DNA of 64,000 nt, taken from the NCBI GenBank assembly GCA_023398165.1, contig JAEWSQ010000011.1:59244-123243 (forward strand). Direction: 5' to 3'. A program made the translations under genes and the position numbers. Positions 26,267 to 36,700 of the stretch are shown in pieces. The notes below the pieces were generated by a model. It made no database searches. It saw only the letters and a program-made list of their open reading frames with translations, and was not told the DNA's origin. Origin of the DNA: Spirochaetota bacterium (GTDB taxonomy: Bacteria; Spirochaetota; Spirochaetia; Treponematales; Treponemataceae). The first letter of the stretch is position 1; every line of letters begins with the position of its first letter.

Positions 26267-27253
26267 ATGTTTAGAAAAATTCTTTTTGTCAGTATGGCCG
26301 CGCTCATGCTGCTGTTTGTTTCATGTTCACCTGATATGTTTACAAAAGTGGAAAATGTTACTGTTTTATCTGCAATTCCGGATCCAAACTTCACTCAGAC
26401 CGGTGTATTAACACTTAGTCTAATTCCTTTAGATAAGGAAGGCGGCGCAATAATCTCTGATTCAGTGTCGGTTAAGGCTAACTACATCCCTTCAACTGGT
26501 ACAGCTGTCAAGCTTACCGTATCTGATCCGGATGTCAATAAACCTGAAGAAAATGCTCTGCCCTGGGCTTTTGCTATAGACATAGACGCAAGCGGCAGTA
26601 TGAGCACCTCCGACCGCGGCCGCATTCGTGTGGAAGCGTCAAAGTTGTTCGTTGACAGCATCCTAACATCCGCTCCATCCAGTAAGATTGCAGTAGCAAC
26701 ATTCGGCGACGGCTATACCGATCCGTTCCTTGAAACTAAACTTCTGCAGGATTTCACTTCCGACAAAACGCTGCTTTCTGCTGCTATAGACACCGTTCCT
26801 GCATCAGGCGGGACTCCGTTATGGGATTCTGCATATGAATTTGCAGCATATTTAACCTCGAGTATGCAGGCTTCACAGTATGCACGGGAAATGCTCCTGC
26901 TTTCAGACGGCGGGGATAACGGTTCGTATCTTTATACCGATGAGGATTTAAAACAGTATGCTATAGCTCAGAATATACCTGTACATACTGTAGCTCTGGG
27001 CTACAACAGTCAAGAACTGCAGGATATAGCGCTGAAAACAGGGGGTATATACATATACTCAACTGATGCTGCAAGCCTTAAAGATTCATTTACAAATCTT
27101 TCAACAGCCAACATTAACGGATACTTAATGTACTCCATCACATTCCCGAAGGATTCCATACCAAAATCAAATTCCACTGTTTTGCTTCAGCTCGCTGTAA
27201 AAAATGCCTTGGGCGGAGAAAAAATTGTACAATATGAATTTAAAGTAGAATAA
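26267..27253 (+). CDS. VWA-domain lipoprotein
   Basis: A 328-residue lipoprotein with lipobox LFVSC at residues 16-20. An N-terminal beta domain spans residues 25-100 and a von Willebrand factor A domain about 100-310. The metal-ion-dependent adhesion site is complete: DASGS (about residues 107-111), Thr in GGTPLWD, and Asp in LLLSDGGD. VWA domains bind protein ligands through Mg2+. No other domain is present, so the ligand and role are unknown; a surface or periplasmic adhesin or assembly factor is possible. It is a single-gene unit with its own promoter and terminator. Confidence 0.87.
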   Translation: MFRKILFVSMAALMLLFVSCSPDMFTKVENVTVLSAIPDPNFTQTGVLTLSLIPLDKEGGAIISDSVSVKANYIPSTGTAVKLTVSDPDVNKPEENALPWAFAIDIDASGSMSTSDRGRIRVEASKLFVDSILTSAPSSKIAVATFGDGYTDPFLETKLLQDFTSDKTLLSAAIDTVPASGGTPLWDSAYEFAAYLTSSMQASQYAREMLLLSDGGDNGSYLYTDEDLKQYAIAQNIPVHTVALGYNSQELQDIALKTGGIYIYSTDAASLKDSFTNLSTANINGYLMYSITFPKDSIPKSNSTVLLQLAVKNALGGEKIVQYEFKVE

Positions 27254-27270
27254 TTCAAGCTTTATTGCAC

Positions 27271-27304
27271 AAAAAACCGGTATTGACAATAATACCGGTT
27301 TTTT
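27271..27304 (+). terminator. Rho-independent terminator of the VWA gene
   Basis: AAAAAACCGGTATT (27271-27284) and AATACCGGTTTTTT (27291-27304) form a perfect 14 bp stem with a 6 nt loop and T-tract. The next -35 box begins one base later. Confidence 0.92.
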
Positions 27305-27305
27305 A

Positions 27306-27334
27306 TTGACTATTTCAGAAATAAGTTCTACCAT
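27306..27334 (+). promoter_or_regulatory. Promoter of the DUF554-type gene, leaderless geometry
   Basis: TTGACT (27306-27311), 17 nt spacer, TACCAT (27329-27334), then 6 nt to ATG 27341. There is no Shine-Dalgarno sequence. The -35 is strong (5/6) and the -10 is weak (4/6). Confidence 0.55.
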
Positions 27335-27340
27335 CACGTC

Positions 27341-28105
27341 ATGATAGCGGTTTTTGTAAATTGTGCAGCGGTCATTGCAGGATCTATTATAGGTCTAATT
27401 TTTGCCAAAAAGATAACGAGTGAATTATCGGATGTAATAAGCACCGGGGCAGGGGTTGTTACCATCGTGCTCGGCGTTCAAATGTCATTTTCTTATCAGA
27501 ATATTATCTATCTGACTCTTTCGTTAATCATAGGCGGTATACTGGGAAATAAGGCCGATATTGACGGAAAGATACTGTCTTTGGGTTCGTTAATAGAGCG
27601 GAGAATATCAAAAAATAAAAAAGGTCCTTCCGCTGTGCTTGCCGGAACCGAGCTGCCGCCTGATAAATCAAATTTTCCCTATGCTTTTTTGAATTCCTCT
27701 GTATTGTTCTGCGTTGGTGCAATGGCTATTCTCGGTTCATTTCAAGCGGGAATTAATAAAGATTACAGTATCATATTCACAAAATCGGTACTCGACGGGT
27801 TTATGTCGATTGCTTTTGCTGCCGCGATGGGTGCAGGTACGGCGTTTTCCGCTCTATCTATATTTGTGTATCAGGGACTGTTAACGCTCTTATCACAGGT
27901 GGTATCGCCTTATGTAAGCGATGTAATGCTCAAGGAACTTACAGGACTCGGGGGCGCAATAGTTATTATGATAGGAATTAATCTGCTCCAGCTTAAAAAA
28001 ATAAAGACGGCAAATTTTTTGCCCTCACTTTTAATTATCATAATTCTTGTTGTTATGACACCGCTGTTTGAAAAAATCGTCACGTTTTTTAGAGATTTTG
28101 TTTGA
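27341..28105 (+). CDS. DUF554-type integral membrane protein (YqgA-like)
   Basis: A 254-residue membrane protein with about seven hydrophobic segments. The family strings 'NCAAVIAGSIIGLIFAK', 'GGILGNKADID' near residue 70, 'FCVGAMAILGSFQAGI' and 'ELTGLGGAIVIMIGINLL' match DUF554 proteins. The function of this family is unknown; a transport role has been suggested from its topology. It lies between terminators and promoters as a single-gene unit. The -35 of the next promoter overlaps its last codons. Confidence 0.88.
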   Translation: MIAVFVNCAAVIAGSIIGLIFAKKITSELSDVISTGAGVVTIVLGVQMSFSYQNIIYLTLSLIIGGILGNKADIDGKILSLGSLIERRISKNKKGPSAVLAGTELPPDKSNFPYAFLNSSVLFCVGAMAILGSFQAGINKDYSIIFTKSVLDGFMSIAFAAAMGAGTAFSALSIFVYQGLLTLLSQVVSPYVSDVMLKELTGLGGAIVIMIGINLLQLKKIKTANFLPSLLIIIILVVMTPLFEKIVTFFRDFV

Positions 28106-28130
28106 CAGATATACATTATGACGTTATAAT
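28102..28130 (+). promoter_or_regulatory. Perfect consensus promoter of the sugar ABC ATPase gene
   Basis: TTGACA (28102-28107), 17 nt spacer, TATAAT (28125-28130): a 12/12 sigma-70 consensus. The predicted start is near 28137. An SD AAGGAGG (28151-28157) lies 10 nt before ATG 28168. Strong constitutive expression is expected. Confidence 0.9.
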
Positions 28131-28167
28131 GAAGTTTATAAAATAATATAAGGAGGCTTTGCTTTTT

Positions 28168-29280
28168 ATGGCAAAAGTTGAACTTAAAGGTATTGGTAAA
28201 GTTTATGACGGTAACGTTCGCGCAGTAGATAACGCAAATATCGTTGTAGAAGATCAGGAATTTGTTGTATTCGTCGGACCATCAGGCTGCGGTAAATCAA
28301 CAACTCTCCGCATGGTTGCAGGTCTGGAAGATATTACAGAAGGTGAACTCTACATTGATGGTGAATTGATGAATGATGTACCGCCCAAAGATCGTAATAT
28401 TGCAATGGTTTTCCAGAATTACGCTTTGTATCCCCATATGTCAGTATATGATAACATGGCATTTGGTCTTAAAATACGCAAAACTGATAAAGCAGAAATT
28501 GAACGCCGCGTTAATGAAGCTGCACGTATTCTCGATATTGAGAAGCTTCTTGACCGCAAACCGAAAGCACTCTCCGGCGGACAGCGCCAGCGTGTTGCAG
28601 TAGGACGCGCTATTGTTCGTAATCCTAAAGTATTCCTTTTCGACGAACCCCTTTCAAACCTCGATGCTAAGCTCCGTGTACAGATGCGCGCTGAAATTTC
28701 AGACCTTCACCACAGACTCAAGGCAACAATGATCTACGTAACACACGATCAGATTGAAGCTATGACTATGTCCGATAAAATCGTTGTTATGAAGGACGGT
28801 AAAATTCAGCAGATTGGTTCTCCTTTATATCTGTACAACCACCCGATCAACAAGTTCGTTGCAGGTTTCATCGGATCACCTCCCATGAATTTCCTCACTG
28901 TAAAAATTGTTGAAAAAGGCGGAAAGCTTATTGCCGATGAAGGTTCATTTGAAATGACACCTACTGAAGATCAGGCAAAATCACTCAAGAGTTATATCGG
29001 TAAAGAAGTTGCATTCGGTATACGTCCTGAGGATCTGTCTTTCACGAAAACACCGACACCGAATAATAATATGCAGATGAAGATTTCTGTTATTGAGCCT
29101 CTTGGAGCTGAAACACACCTCCATCTCAATACAAAGACTCAGTCTGTTATTGCAATTACCTCTCCTGATAATAAATTTCAGATCGGCGATACAGCTAACT
29201 TTACCCCGATTATGGAAAAAGCAAAGTTTTTTGACAAGGAAACAGAACTTACCATCTGTGAAGTTGTAAAGTCAGAGTAA
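28168..29280 (+). CDS. MsmK/UgpC/MalK-type sugar ABC transporter ATPase
   Basis: A 370-residue ATPase. ATG 28168 is supported by the SD AAGGAGG; an in-frame TTG at 28159 is ignored. Walker A is GPSGCGKST, Q-loop VFQNYALYPHMSV, signature LSGGQRQR, Walker B VFLFDEPLSNLD, switch His in VTHDQIEAM. A C-terminal TOBE/MalK regulatory domain spans residues 240-370 ('GIRPEDL', 'TVKIVEKGGK'). There is no permease or binding protein nearby, and the gene stands alone with a very strong promoter and a terminator. This is the pattern of a shared ATPase serving several CUT1 sugar importers, as for Streptococcus MsmK and Streptomyces MsiK. Confidence 0.92.
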   Translation: MAKVELKGIGKVYDGNVRAVDNANIVVEDQEFVVFVGPSGCGKSTTLRMVAGLEDITEGELYIDGELMNDVPPKDRNIAMVFQNYALYPHMSVYDNMAFGLKIRKTDKAEIERRVNEAARILDIEKLLDRKPKALSGGQRQRVAVGRAIVRNPKVFLFDEPLSNLDAKLRVQMRAEISDLHHRLKATMIYVTHDQIEAMTMSDKIVVMKDGKIQQIGSPLYLYNHPINKFVAGFIGSPPMNFLTVKIVEKGGKLIADEGSFEMTPTEDQAKSLKSYIGKEVAFGIRPEDLSFTKTPTPNNNMQMKISVIEPLGAETHLHLNTKTQSVIAITSPDNKFQIGDTANFTPIMEKAKFFDKETELTICEVVKSE

Positions 29281-29322
29281 TATGGACGGATGCTTTCTTT
29301 ACTAAGAGAGCTTCTTGAATAA

Positions 29323-29353
29323 AAAAAACACGCTCTTATGGGGCGTGTTTTTT
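29323..29353. terminator. Bidirectional rho-independent terminator
   Basis: AAAAAACACGC (29323-29333) and GCGTGTTTTTT (29343-29353) form an 11 bp stem with a 9 nt loop and A/T tracts on both sides. It lies between the convergent ATPase gene and the ribonuclease gene and can serve both. Confidence 0.88.
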
Positions 29354-29400
29354 GTTTTACTACTCATTATAGAATAATTGCTCTATAACGCTGTTTTAAA

Positions 29401-31398
29401 CTATGTGATCTGTATAAATGAAACGGTCAGTTCGCTTATATTAATTTTTCCGGCCTTCACAAGTATTGTATCATTCAGAGCAATGTTACCTGCAGGATTC
29501 AATACAGTCTCCAACCCCAAAGATGGAACCAGAAATACAAACTGTTTCCCTTTATCTTCTACAGCAACAGCCCTGCCGGTCCATTGCGGATTTTGAAGCA
29601 GATACACAAGAGTCCAGTGCAGATTGCTTTTACGCTCAGCTTTCACAGATGCAGAAGATGCCGCATCTCCTGCGCTTATACGTTCAAGAACCTCATCTTT
29701 GGATAAAAGACTCTTGTTATCAATGAAGGACCTCAGCTGCTGATGAGCCACAAGATCTCCATAACGGCGGAGAGGACTCGTTACCTGACTGTACATGCCC
29801 AGACCCAGAGCTGCATGCTGGGATGGGGTTATTCCAACCGATCTGCTTCTCATACAGCGTCTGAGCCTGTATTGACCCGCAAGTCCTTCAGGCAGCTCTC
29901 TTGGAATATCGGGTTCGTCCTGACTGATATAGGGAAAGGGAATATTGTTTTTAAAAGCAAAACGCGCGGCTGCTTCTCCTGCTAAGAGCATGAACTCCCG
30001 CACCACTTCAGAGGATTCTGTTTTAACGGTCTCAGAAATTTCAACTACGGGAGTGTCTGTACCTGACTTTATGGCATGTATGGAAACTTCTGGCAGTTCA
30101 ATACTTACCGCTCCCGCTTTTTTCCTTCTTTCTAAATTTCGTTGTGCGATTGTAAAAAGGGGAGAAAGTTCAGGAGAATTTTTCAGAGTATCTGCATGGG
30201 AATAACTCAGCCGTTTAACTTCAACTAAGGTTTTTAACACAGTTACCTGTTCTATTGCTCCATTTGAATCAAGAAGTATTTTAAATGATAACGCCCTTGA
30301 AACAGGGCCGGATAGTTCCATAGGTGCATTCATTTCACCGCTGACATTGTTATTATTCAAGGCTGATAATTGATCCGCTTTTACAAGACCTAAAGCATAG
30401 TCTTCAAGACATTCTTCGCTGAGCATACGCGATGCGCCTTCCGGTATGTACAGGGTAGACCCTCTGCTTCGCGCGCTCAAATCTATAATGCTTCCAGGAT
30501 GCACTGTGGATGCAGGATCTGCAACATGAATCCAGACAAAGGTTCCGTCAAAGGCAACAGCATCATCTGGATCTGCACTCCATTCATTGTCTATTGCAAA
30601 CGCTCTATGGCATACTTTTACTCTTTCTTCATCCGGCGGTGAGGTAAGGGAATCCTGCGATGAAAGCATTGATAAGCCCCAGCGGGAGGGATGGGGATTT
30701 TTTGTTACCGGCCAGAAATTTGTCTGGAGGAGTATTGCATGGGCTGTTTCGGGCGTTTCAGAGAATCCCGCTTCTTTTAAGAACTTTGATTTATCAGTTT
30801 TTCCAAGGGCAAGCGCTTCAATTTCCTGCATAAACTGATTGTCGTTGGGAATATCAATTTTTTTTCTCTTCAGCCGCTCAATAAATTCCTGTCTTTTCTG
30901 TGTTTCTTCTTCTTTAGAGCTTTCCTTTGCTTTTAGAAGTTCTACCTTACTTGCCGGTAAAGGAAGAAAACGCGGGAGTTCCTGTTCCTCAGGATTCACC
31001 GGGGAAAAATACGGGAGGTTTAACAGAAGACTGTAAACAGTGTACGCGGTGACTGCCTCATATGATCCAAAGGCCAGCTCGCTTATTTCTTGTATTGATG
31101 CACTTTTATCTTTTGTGCTGTCATCTCCTGTAAGAAGTTCCCAGCATTCTTTAATCGAGTTCTCAAAAAGAGAATTCTGATCGTCAGTATATGTTTGCTC
31201 TGCTATTGTTGTAACAGATGACACCGGTCCTGAATGAAGAAATACAATATCTTTTGCACGGACGTTCAAAGAAGCATAGGTTATTTTTCCGCCTGGTTTG
31301 GCAGGATACTGGGGATACTCTATGGTATACTTTTCACCTGCTTCAAGTATTACTGCAGGATTTTTTTTATACGAAACTACTGAATGTTTTGCAAGCAT
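29401..31398 (-). CDS. RNase II/RNase R-family 3'-5' exoribonuclease
   Basis: A 665-residue RNB-family exonuclease. The N-terminal third has cold-shock/OB-like strands and a helical region. The RNB domain at about residues 250-560 includes AIDNEWSADPDDAVAF with the metal-binding Asp cluster and 'SPLRRYGDLVAHQQL' near the end. A C-terminal S1-like domain closes the protein ('NPQWTGRAVAVEDKGKQFVFL'). It degrades RNA processively. It lacks the long basic tail of RNase R, so RNase II-like is the better fit, but the class cannot be fixed by eye. The ATG at 31398 has no ribosome binding site and lies 6 nt after a -10 box. Confidence 0.9.
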   Translation of the reverse strand: MLAKHSVVSYKKNPAVILEAGEKYTIEYPQYPAKPGGKITYASLNVRAKDIVFLHSGPVSSVTTIAEQTYTDDQNSLFENSIKECWELLTGDDSTKDKSASIQEISELAFGSYEAVTAYTVYSLLLNLPYFSPVNPEEQELPRFLPLPASKVELLKAKESSKEEETQKRQEFIERLKRKKIDIPNDNQFMQEIEALALGKTDKSKFLKEAGFSETPETAHAILLQTNFWPVTKNPHPSRWGLSMLSSQDSLTSPPDEERVKVCHRAFAIDNEWSADPDDAVAFDGTFVWIHVADPASTVHPGSIIDLSARSRGSTLYIPEGASRMLSEECLEDYALGLVKADQLSALNNNNVSGEMNAPMELSGPVSRALSFKILLDSNGAIEQVTVLKTLVEVKRLSYSHADTLKNSPELSPLFTIAQRNLERRKKAGAVSIELPEVSIHAIKSGTDTPVVEISETVKTESSEVVREFMLLAGEAAARFAFKNNIPFPYISQDEPDIPRELPEGLAGQYRLRRCMRSRSVGITPSQHAALGLGMYSQVTSPLRRYGDLVAHQQLRSFIDNKSLLSKDEVLERISAGDAASSASVKAERKSNLHWTLVYLLQNPQWTGRAVAVEDKGKQFVFLVPSLGLETVLNPAGNIALNDTILVKAGKINISELTVSFIQIT

Positions 31399-31404
31399 TG
31401 GTAA

Positions 31405-31433
31405 ACTATAGACTATAAAAAGAAGCTGTGCAA
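31405..31433 (-). promoter_or_regulatory. Promoter of the ribonuclease gene, leaderless geometry
   Basis: Minus strand: TTGCAC (31433-31428), 17 nt spacer, TATAGT (31410-31405), 6 nt, ATG 31398. No Shine-Dalgarno sequence. A second TATAGT lies 9 nt further upstream. Confidence 0.65.
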
Positions 31434-31508
31434 GCGAACTTCAAGAGTACTGCGTATAATGTCTTTAATTTGAAACAATTATGATTTTTCACTCGCTACA
31501 GTTAAGAA

Positions 31509-31542
31509 GCAATTTTAAAACTCGTCAGACTCTTAAAATTGC
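31509..31542. other. Stem-loop between divergent rnb-type and lysC genes
   Basis: GCAATTTTAA (31509-31518) pairs with TTAAAATTGC (31533-31542), 10 bp with a 14 nt loop and no T-tract. It lies upstream of both predicted promoters, so it would act as DNA (operator-like) or as the relic of a terminator rather than as a leader. It does not match a lysine riboswitch. Confidence 0.35.
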
Positions 31543-31548
31543 CTCATG

Positions 31549-31577
31549 TAGAAAAGTTTTATTGTTTATGATAGTAT
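31549..31577 (+). promoter_or_regulatory. Possible promoter of lysC, leaderless geometry
   Basis: TAGAAA (31549-31554), 17 nt spacer, TAGTAT (31572-31577), 6 nt, ATG 31584. Each hexamer matches consensus only 4/6. It is accepted mainly because the spacing is identical to the stronger leaderless promoters and no Shine-Dalgarno sequence precedes the gene. Confidence 0.4.
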
Positions 31578-31583
31578 ACGATC

Positions 31584-32921
31584 ATGATAGTAATGAAATT
31601 TGGCGGCTCATCTGTAGCCGATGCTGAGCGTATTAAGCATGTTGCCTCGATTATTAAGGCATATAGGGATAGACAGCCTTTAGTTGTTTTGTCTGCAATG
31701 GGCGATACTACCGATTTTCTGCTTGAAGCGGCAGAGGAGGCAGTATTAGGAACAGTGAATATTTCCAATGTCGAAACACTGCATTTAGAGACTGCAAAAA
31801 TTCTTAATATTAACGATAAAGAAATATTTTCCCTTCTTGAAGAGCTAAAAACGTTATTGACTGGTATTTCCATGCTTAGAGAGCTTACCAAGAGAACCAG
31901 GGATTATCTTGTATCTTTCGGCGAGCGGCTGTCTGTCAGGATGATGGCTTCTTATCTAAGCTCATCAGGCACTCCGTCACAATTTTATGATGCATGGGAT
32001 GCAGGTTTTTTATCAGATTCAAATTTCATGTCGGCAGAACTCGATGAATCGGTCTGGACTTCAATACCAAAATGCTTTGAGTCATATACAAAAGGACTGC
32101 AGAAAGAGATACCTATTGTCACCGGTTTTATTGCAAAAGATAAAAACGGCTATATAACTACGCTTGGCAGGGGCGGAAGCGATCTGACAGCAACCATGCT
32201 CGGTGCAGCACTAAAGGTAGAAGAGATTCAAACATGGAAGGATGTTGACGGTATTTTGACCACTGATCCGAGAATTGTTAAATCTGCCCGTCCCGTTGAG
32301 GAAGCCACCTATGAAGAAGCCTCTGAACTCGCCTATTTCGGAGCTCAGGTTCTTCATCCCCGTTCGATGATGCCGTGCCGAAGAACCGGTACTCCTGTCC
32401 GTGTAAAGAATTCGTATAACATACAGTCGCCGGGTTCCATTATTGTTGAAAAACATACAAAGGATGTAAAACCTGTCAGAGCAATCACTGCGGTTAAAGG
32501 TGTTACTCTTTTTGATATTGTTTCGACCCGTATGCTCGGCGCATCGGGATTTTTAGCTCATATCTTCAACCAGTTTTTAAAATGGGATTTGAGTATAGAT
32601 GTCATAGCAACAAGTGAAGTATCAGTTTCTCTGACGGTGAATTCAAAAAAAGATGTGTCAGGTCTTGTTGAAGATCTTCAAAAAGTTGCAGATATCAATG
32701 TAAAGAGGGGTAAGGCAATTGTCACAATAATCTGCGATGTAAAACGTTCGAGTGCTATTCTTTCCTCCTGTTTTTCCGCGCTCGATAAGGAACATATTAC
32801 AGTTCAGATGATAAGTCAGGGCGCTTCGAAGGTAAACATCAGCATGCTGTGTGAAGAATCCGAAGTGAATAAAGTTGTTATGGTTCTTCATGAAGCTTTT
32901 ACAGCCGATGCTCTGCTCTAA
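31584..32921 (+). CDS. lysC: Aspartate kinase
   Basis: A 445-residue monofunctional aspartokinase. It begins with the family start MKFGGSSVAD and contains 'LGRGGSDLTATMLGAAL' (substrate and ATP site) and 'TWKDVDGILTTDPRIV'. Two ACT domains at about residues 305-445 are expected to give feedback regulation by lysine or threonine. It phosphorylates aspartate as the first step to diaminopimelate, lysine, threonine and methionine. Upstream sequence has no ribosome binding site. dapB follows after 39 nt, making a two-step diaminopimelate pair. Confidence 0.95.
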   Translation: MIVMKFGGSSVADAERIKHVASIIKAYRDRQPLVVLSAMGDTTDFLLEAAEEAVLGTVNISNVETLHLETAKILNINDKEIFSLLEELKTLLTGISMLRELTKRTRDYLVSFGERLSVRMMASYLSSSGTPSQFYDAWDAGFLSDSNFMSAELDESVWTSIPKCFESYTKGLQKEIPIVTGFIAKDKNGYITTLGRGGSDLTATMLGAALKVEEIQTWKDVDGILTTDPRIVKSARPVEEATYEEASELAYFGAQVLHPRSMMPCRRTGTPVRVKNSYNIQSPGSIIVEKHTKDVKPVRAITAVKGVTLFDIVSTRMLGASGFLAHIFNQFLKWDLSIDVIATSEVSVSLTVNSKKDVSGLVEDLQKVADINVKRGKAIVTIICDVKRSSAILSSCFSALDKEHITVQMISQGASKVNISMLCEESEVNKVVMVLHEAFTADALL

Positions 32922-32960
32922 AATTCTAATGTAATAAATTTACTATCAGCGAGGTACGAC

Positions 32961-33734
32961 ATGAATATTGCAATAGTGGGTTATGGTAAAATGGGGCATA
33001 TGATTGAAGCCGAAGCTTTGAAACGCGGCGTCGGAATTGCTGCAACTATCGACATCTTTGCTCCTGATGCAAGCTGCCGCATAAAGAATCAGAGTGAACT
33101 CTCAGACGCGGTAAAATATAGCGGTGCGGATGCCGTGATTGAATTTACTTCTCCTGATGCAGTCCTTGGCAATATAGAGTCGATCGTTCCCACAGGAATC
33201 CCGGTTATTGTCGGTACTACAGGCTGGCTTTCAAAACTGGAAACGGTGAGATCTCTTGTTGAAAAGCATAATTCCTGTCTTTTTTATGCTGCAAATTATT
33301 CTATCGGGGTAAACCTGTTTTATAAAATAGTCAGGGAAGCTGGAATTCTATTTTCACAGTATGATGAATATGATGCTGCAATTTGGGAAGCACATCATAC
33401 ACAGAAAGCGGACAGTCCTTCCGGCACGGCCCTCGATATTGCAAAACATCTCATGTCGGTGTATAAGAAAAAAACCGAATTGGTAACAGATGCTTTCCAT
33501 GAAGCTCCAAAACCGCACCAGCTCCATGTTTCAAGTACTCGTTTCGGCAGCGAACCGGGAACACATACGGTGTTTTTTGATTCCAAAGCGGATACTGTCG
33601 AACTGACGCACCGTGCCCGTTCAAGAGAAGGATTTGCCGTGGGCGCCGTCAGGGCTGCACAGTGGATGACAGAACAGCTGCATGCGCAGAAAATTTCCAG
33701 AGGAAAGCTTTATACAATGGAGAATATGCTGTAG
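32961..33734 (+). CDS. dapB: 4-hydroxy-tetrahydrodipicolinate reductase
   Basis: A 257-residue reductase. The NAD(P)-binding turn is VGYGKMG at residues 6-12, the catalytic/substrate motif is HHTQKADSPSGTALD near residues 145-160, and 'VGTTGW' binds the nicotinamide. It reduces hydroxy-tetrahydrodipicolinate in the lysine/diaminopimelate pathway, so supplies peptidoglycan precursor. ATG 32961 follows GAGGTACGAC. It is probably co-transcribed with lysC and with the cyclase gene 24 nt downstream. Confidence 0.95.
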   Translation: MNIAIVGYGKMGHMIEAEALKRGVGIAATIDIFAPDASCRIKNQSELSDAVKYSGADAVIEFTSPDAVLGNIESIVPTGIPVIVGTTGWLSKLETVRSLVEKHNSCLFYAANYSIGVNLFYKIVREAGILFSQYDEYDAAIWEAHHTQKADSPSGTALDIAKHLMSVYKKKTELVTDAFHEAPKPHQLHVSSTRFGSEPGTHTVFFDSKADTVELTHRARSREGFAVGAVRAAQWMTEQLHAQKISRGKLYTMENML

Positions 33735-33758
33735 AATAGTGCCTCATGGGGGTCTGCT

Positions 33759-36700
33759 ATGAAACGTTTCTTCATCCTTTTTTCCATTTTTATTATTACA
33801 CACACTATTTATGCCCAACCGCAGGCTGCTCAAATTATTTGGGCCGATTATGTTAATCAGGTTTGGACGGCGGCAGAGGGGCTCCCGGGAAATACCGTTA
33901 CAGACCTCCTTCAAAAAAGCGACGGGTATATTTACATTGGTACCTATGACGGTTTAGTGCGTTTTGACGGCGCAAAATTTACAATTTTAAATAAGAATAC
34001 GCTAAAAGACTTCCGCTGTGTTTCCGCCCGTACAATATTTGAGGATACCGCTTGTAACCTCTGGGTAGGTTCAAATGATGAGGGTATTGCTAAAATAACT
34101 GCATCAGGTATTGAGATGTTTACGATGGAAAACGGTCTTCCCAATAATTCAATCCGCGACATTGCCCAGGATAAATCGGGAAATATCTGGATCGGAACAT
34201 CTGCAGGTATTGTCTACATCACTCCCGAAGGTAATTTTATTACTCCTCCGGGGCTGGATGAGTATGATGAGAATCAGTGTCTTGTTATTTCGTTATACTG
34301 CGATACGGCAGGAAGAATCTGGCTTACAACAACTAAAAAGCACGGTCTGTATTTATTTTCAAACGGAAAGTTTTCACGGTACACTGCGTTCAGTTCAATA
34401 GACTATTCAACCATAACTGCAATAAATCAGGATGATTCGGGTGATTTCTGGTTCGGCCTTACACAAAAAGGAGTAGTGAGGGTAAGCGAAGGGAAGGTTG
34501 TGCTGTACGGTGCACAAGAAGGAATGATAGAGACAACCGTTAATGATATTTATGTTGATACCACAAATTCTCTCTGGTTTGGAACCGAAAAGGGAGTTGT
34601 TCTCTATAAGGAAGGCAAGTTCTCAACCTTTACCGAAAATGACGGTCTTACCAATAATAATGTAAAAAAAATAATTGAAGACCGCGAGGGAAATATGTGG
34701 TTTGCGACAGACCGCGGCGGTGTTCAGAAAATGAGTCCGGGTAAATTTCGAACGGTGAGCTTACCATCCCCTGTAAACTGTATTGCAGAATCAGAAGACG
34801 GTATTGTCTGGGTAGGTACTGATAACGGACTTCTTTGCTACGATAGAAATGAAAAGATAGAGAATAAATTGACAACAATGCTTGAAGGTATAAGGATCCG
34901 CCATATTGGAACAACAGAGGGCGGGGATCTTCTTGTGAGCACTTATGCAAAATACGGACAAATTGTTATGGATAAAAACGGTACCGTTGCATCATGGACA
35001 ACGAAGCAGGGTCTGGCAGGCGACAGAGTCAGAGTCGCAATTGAGGATTCACAGCGAAATCTTTGGGTAGGTACAACAACCGGATTAACAAGCATCAATA
35101 GAACAGATGGAACGAGTGTAACATATACAAAGAAGGACGGATTAACAAACGAGTATGTTATGTGTCTGCATGAAGACCGCAGCGGACTGTTATGGATAGG
35201 AACCGACGGCGGCGGCGTATGCATCATGAAAAACGGTGAAATAGTGAAAACGCTCGGCACAAAAGAAGGTTTGGCAGGAAATGTAATTTTTAAAATACAG
35301 GAAGAAAAAAACGGTATTACCTGGGTTTCCACCGGTACCGGACTCTCGAGAATTGATAATGATCATATTACCAATTACAGTGCTACAAACGGTTTGGGAA
35401 CAGATTCCATTTTTCAGATATTGATTGACTACACAGATACCCTGTGGATGACGAGTAACCGCGGTATTTCTTCTATTTCGCTGCATGCTCTTGAAAAAGC
35501 CTCAAAAGAGAACAATGTTTTTTTAGATCCTAAATTTTATACTAAAAATGACGGACTCCGTTCAGGAGGCGTGACATCAACATCATTATGCATGCTCGAC
35601 AGCCTGGGGCGCCTGTGGTTTACCCTTATTGACGGTTTTGCAATATATGATCCTGTGAAGGTAAAATCAAACCTAATTCCTCCTTTAGTTCATATTGAAC
35701 AATTGAGTATAGACAGCGATAAAAAGAGTATTGGAAACGGAGGAACCCTCATCATTCCAGCCGGTACAAAAAGAATAGATATAGATTATACTGCAGTGAG
35801 TTTTGTCTCGACTGATTTAGTGAGGTTCCGGTACGTTCTTGAAGGTTTTGACACCGATTATTCAATCCTCACTTCAAAGCGTTCAGTGTCTTATACCAAT
35901 CTCGCACCGGGAACATATACCTTTAAAGTCTGGGCGGCAAACAGCGATATGCTTTGGTGTGAAAAACCCTCTGTTATTACACTGATTCAAAAACCGTTTA
36001 TCTATCAGATTCCCGTTTTCTGGATCGGAATAGGCTTTTGTATGTGTGTTCTAATTTACTCGATCATTGTTATACGCATCAACAGACTTAAAAGAGAGCA
36101 GCTGCGGCTTGAGACAATGGTTCAGATGAAAACCATAGATTTGGAAATAGAGCGTGATAATTCAGAAAGACTGCTGCTTAATATTCTTCCCAAGCCCATA
36201 GCTGAAAGATTAAAAGAGCGCAAATCGGACATAATTGCAGATAAATTTGAGAATGTATCGGTCCTTTTTGCTGATATTGCAGGTTTCACAAAAATGACTG
36301 CATCTTCAAGCCCCGAGACAGTAATTTTTGCGCTGAATGATTTATTTTCCCGTTTTGATGAAAGAGCACAAACACTGGGAATCGAAAAAATTAAAACTAT
36401 CGGAGATGCCTATATGGCTGTCTGCGGTCTTCCGGAACCGAATCCTTCCCATGCCGCTTCGATGATTCAGTTTGCGCGCGGCATGCTTCTTGACATAGAA
36501 CAGTTTAACCTGACATCACCCTTGAAATTTAAAATGCGGATAGGAATAAACTCCGGAGAGGTTATTGCCGGGGTAATTGGAAAAACGAAATTTATATATG
36601 ATTTATGGGGAGATACTGTCAATGTAGCAAGCCGCATGGAATCCTCAGGCATTCCGGGCAGTATTCATGTTAGCGAGGAAACCTGGCTTCTTGCAAAAAA

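Noticed and set aside
31399..31583. Possible lysine riboswitch upstream of lysC
   Set aside because: The gap is short, its single 10 bp hairpin is upstream of the likely promoter, and none of the conserved L-box elements is visible. The start-site geometry leaves no leader.
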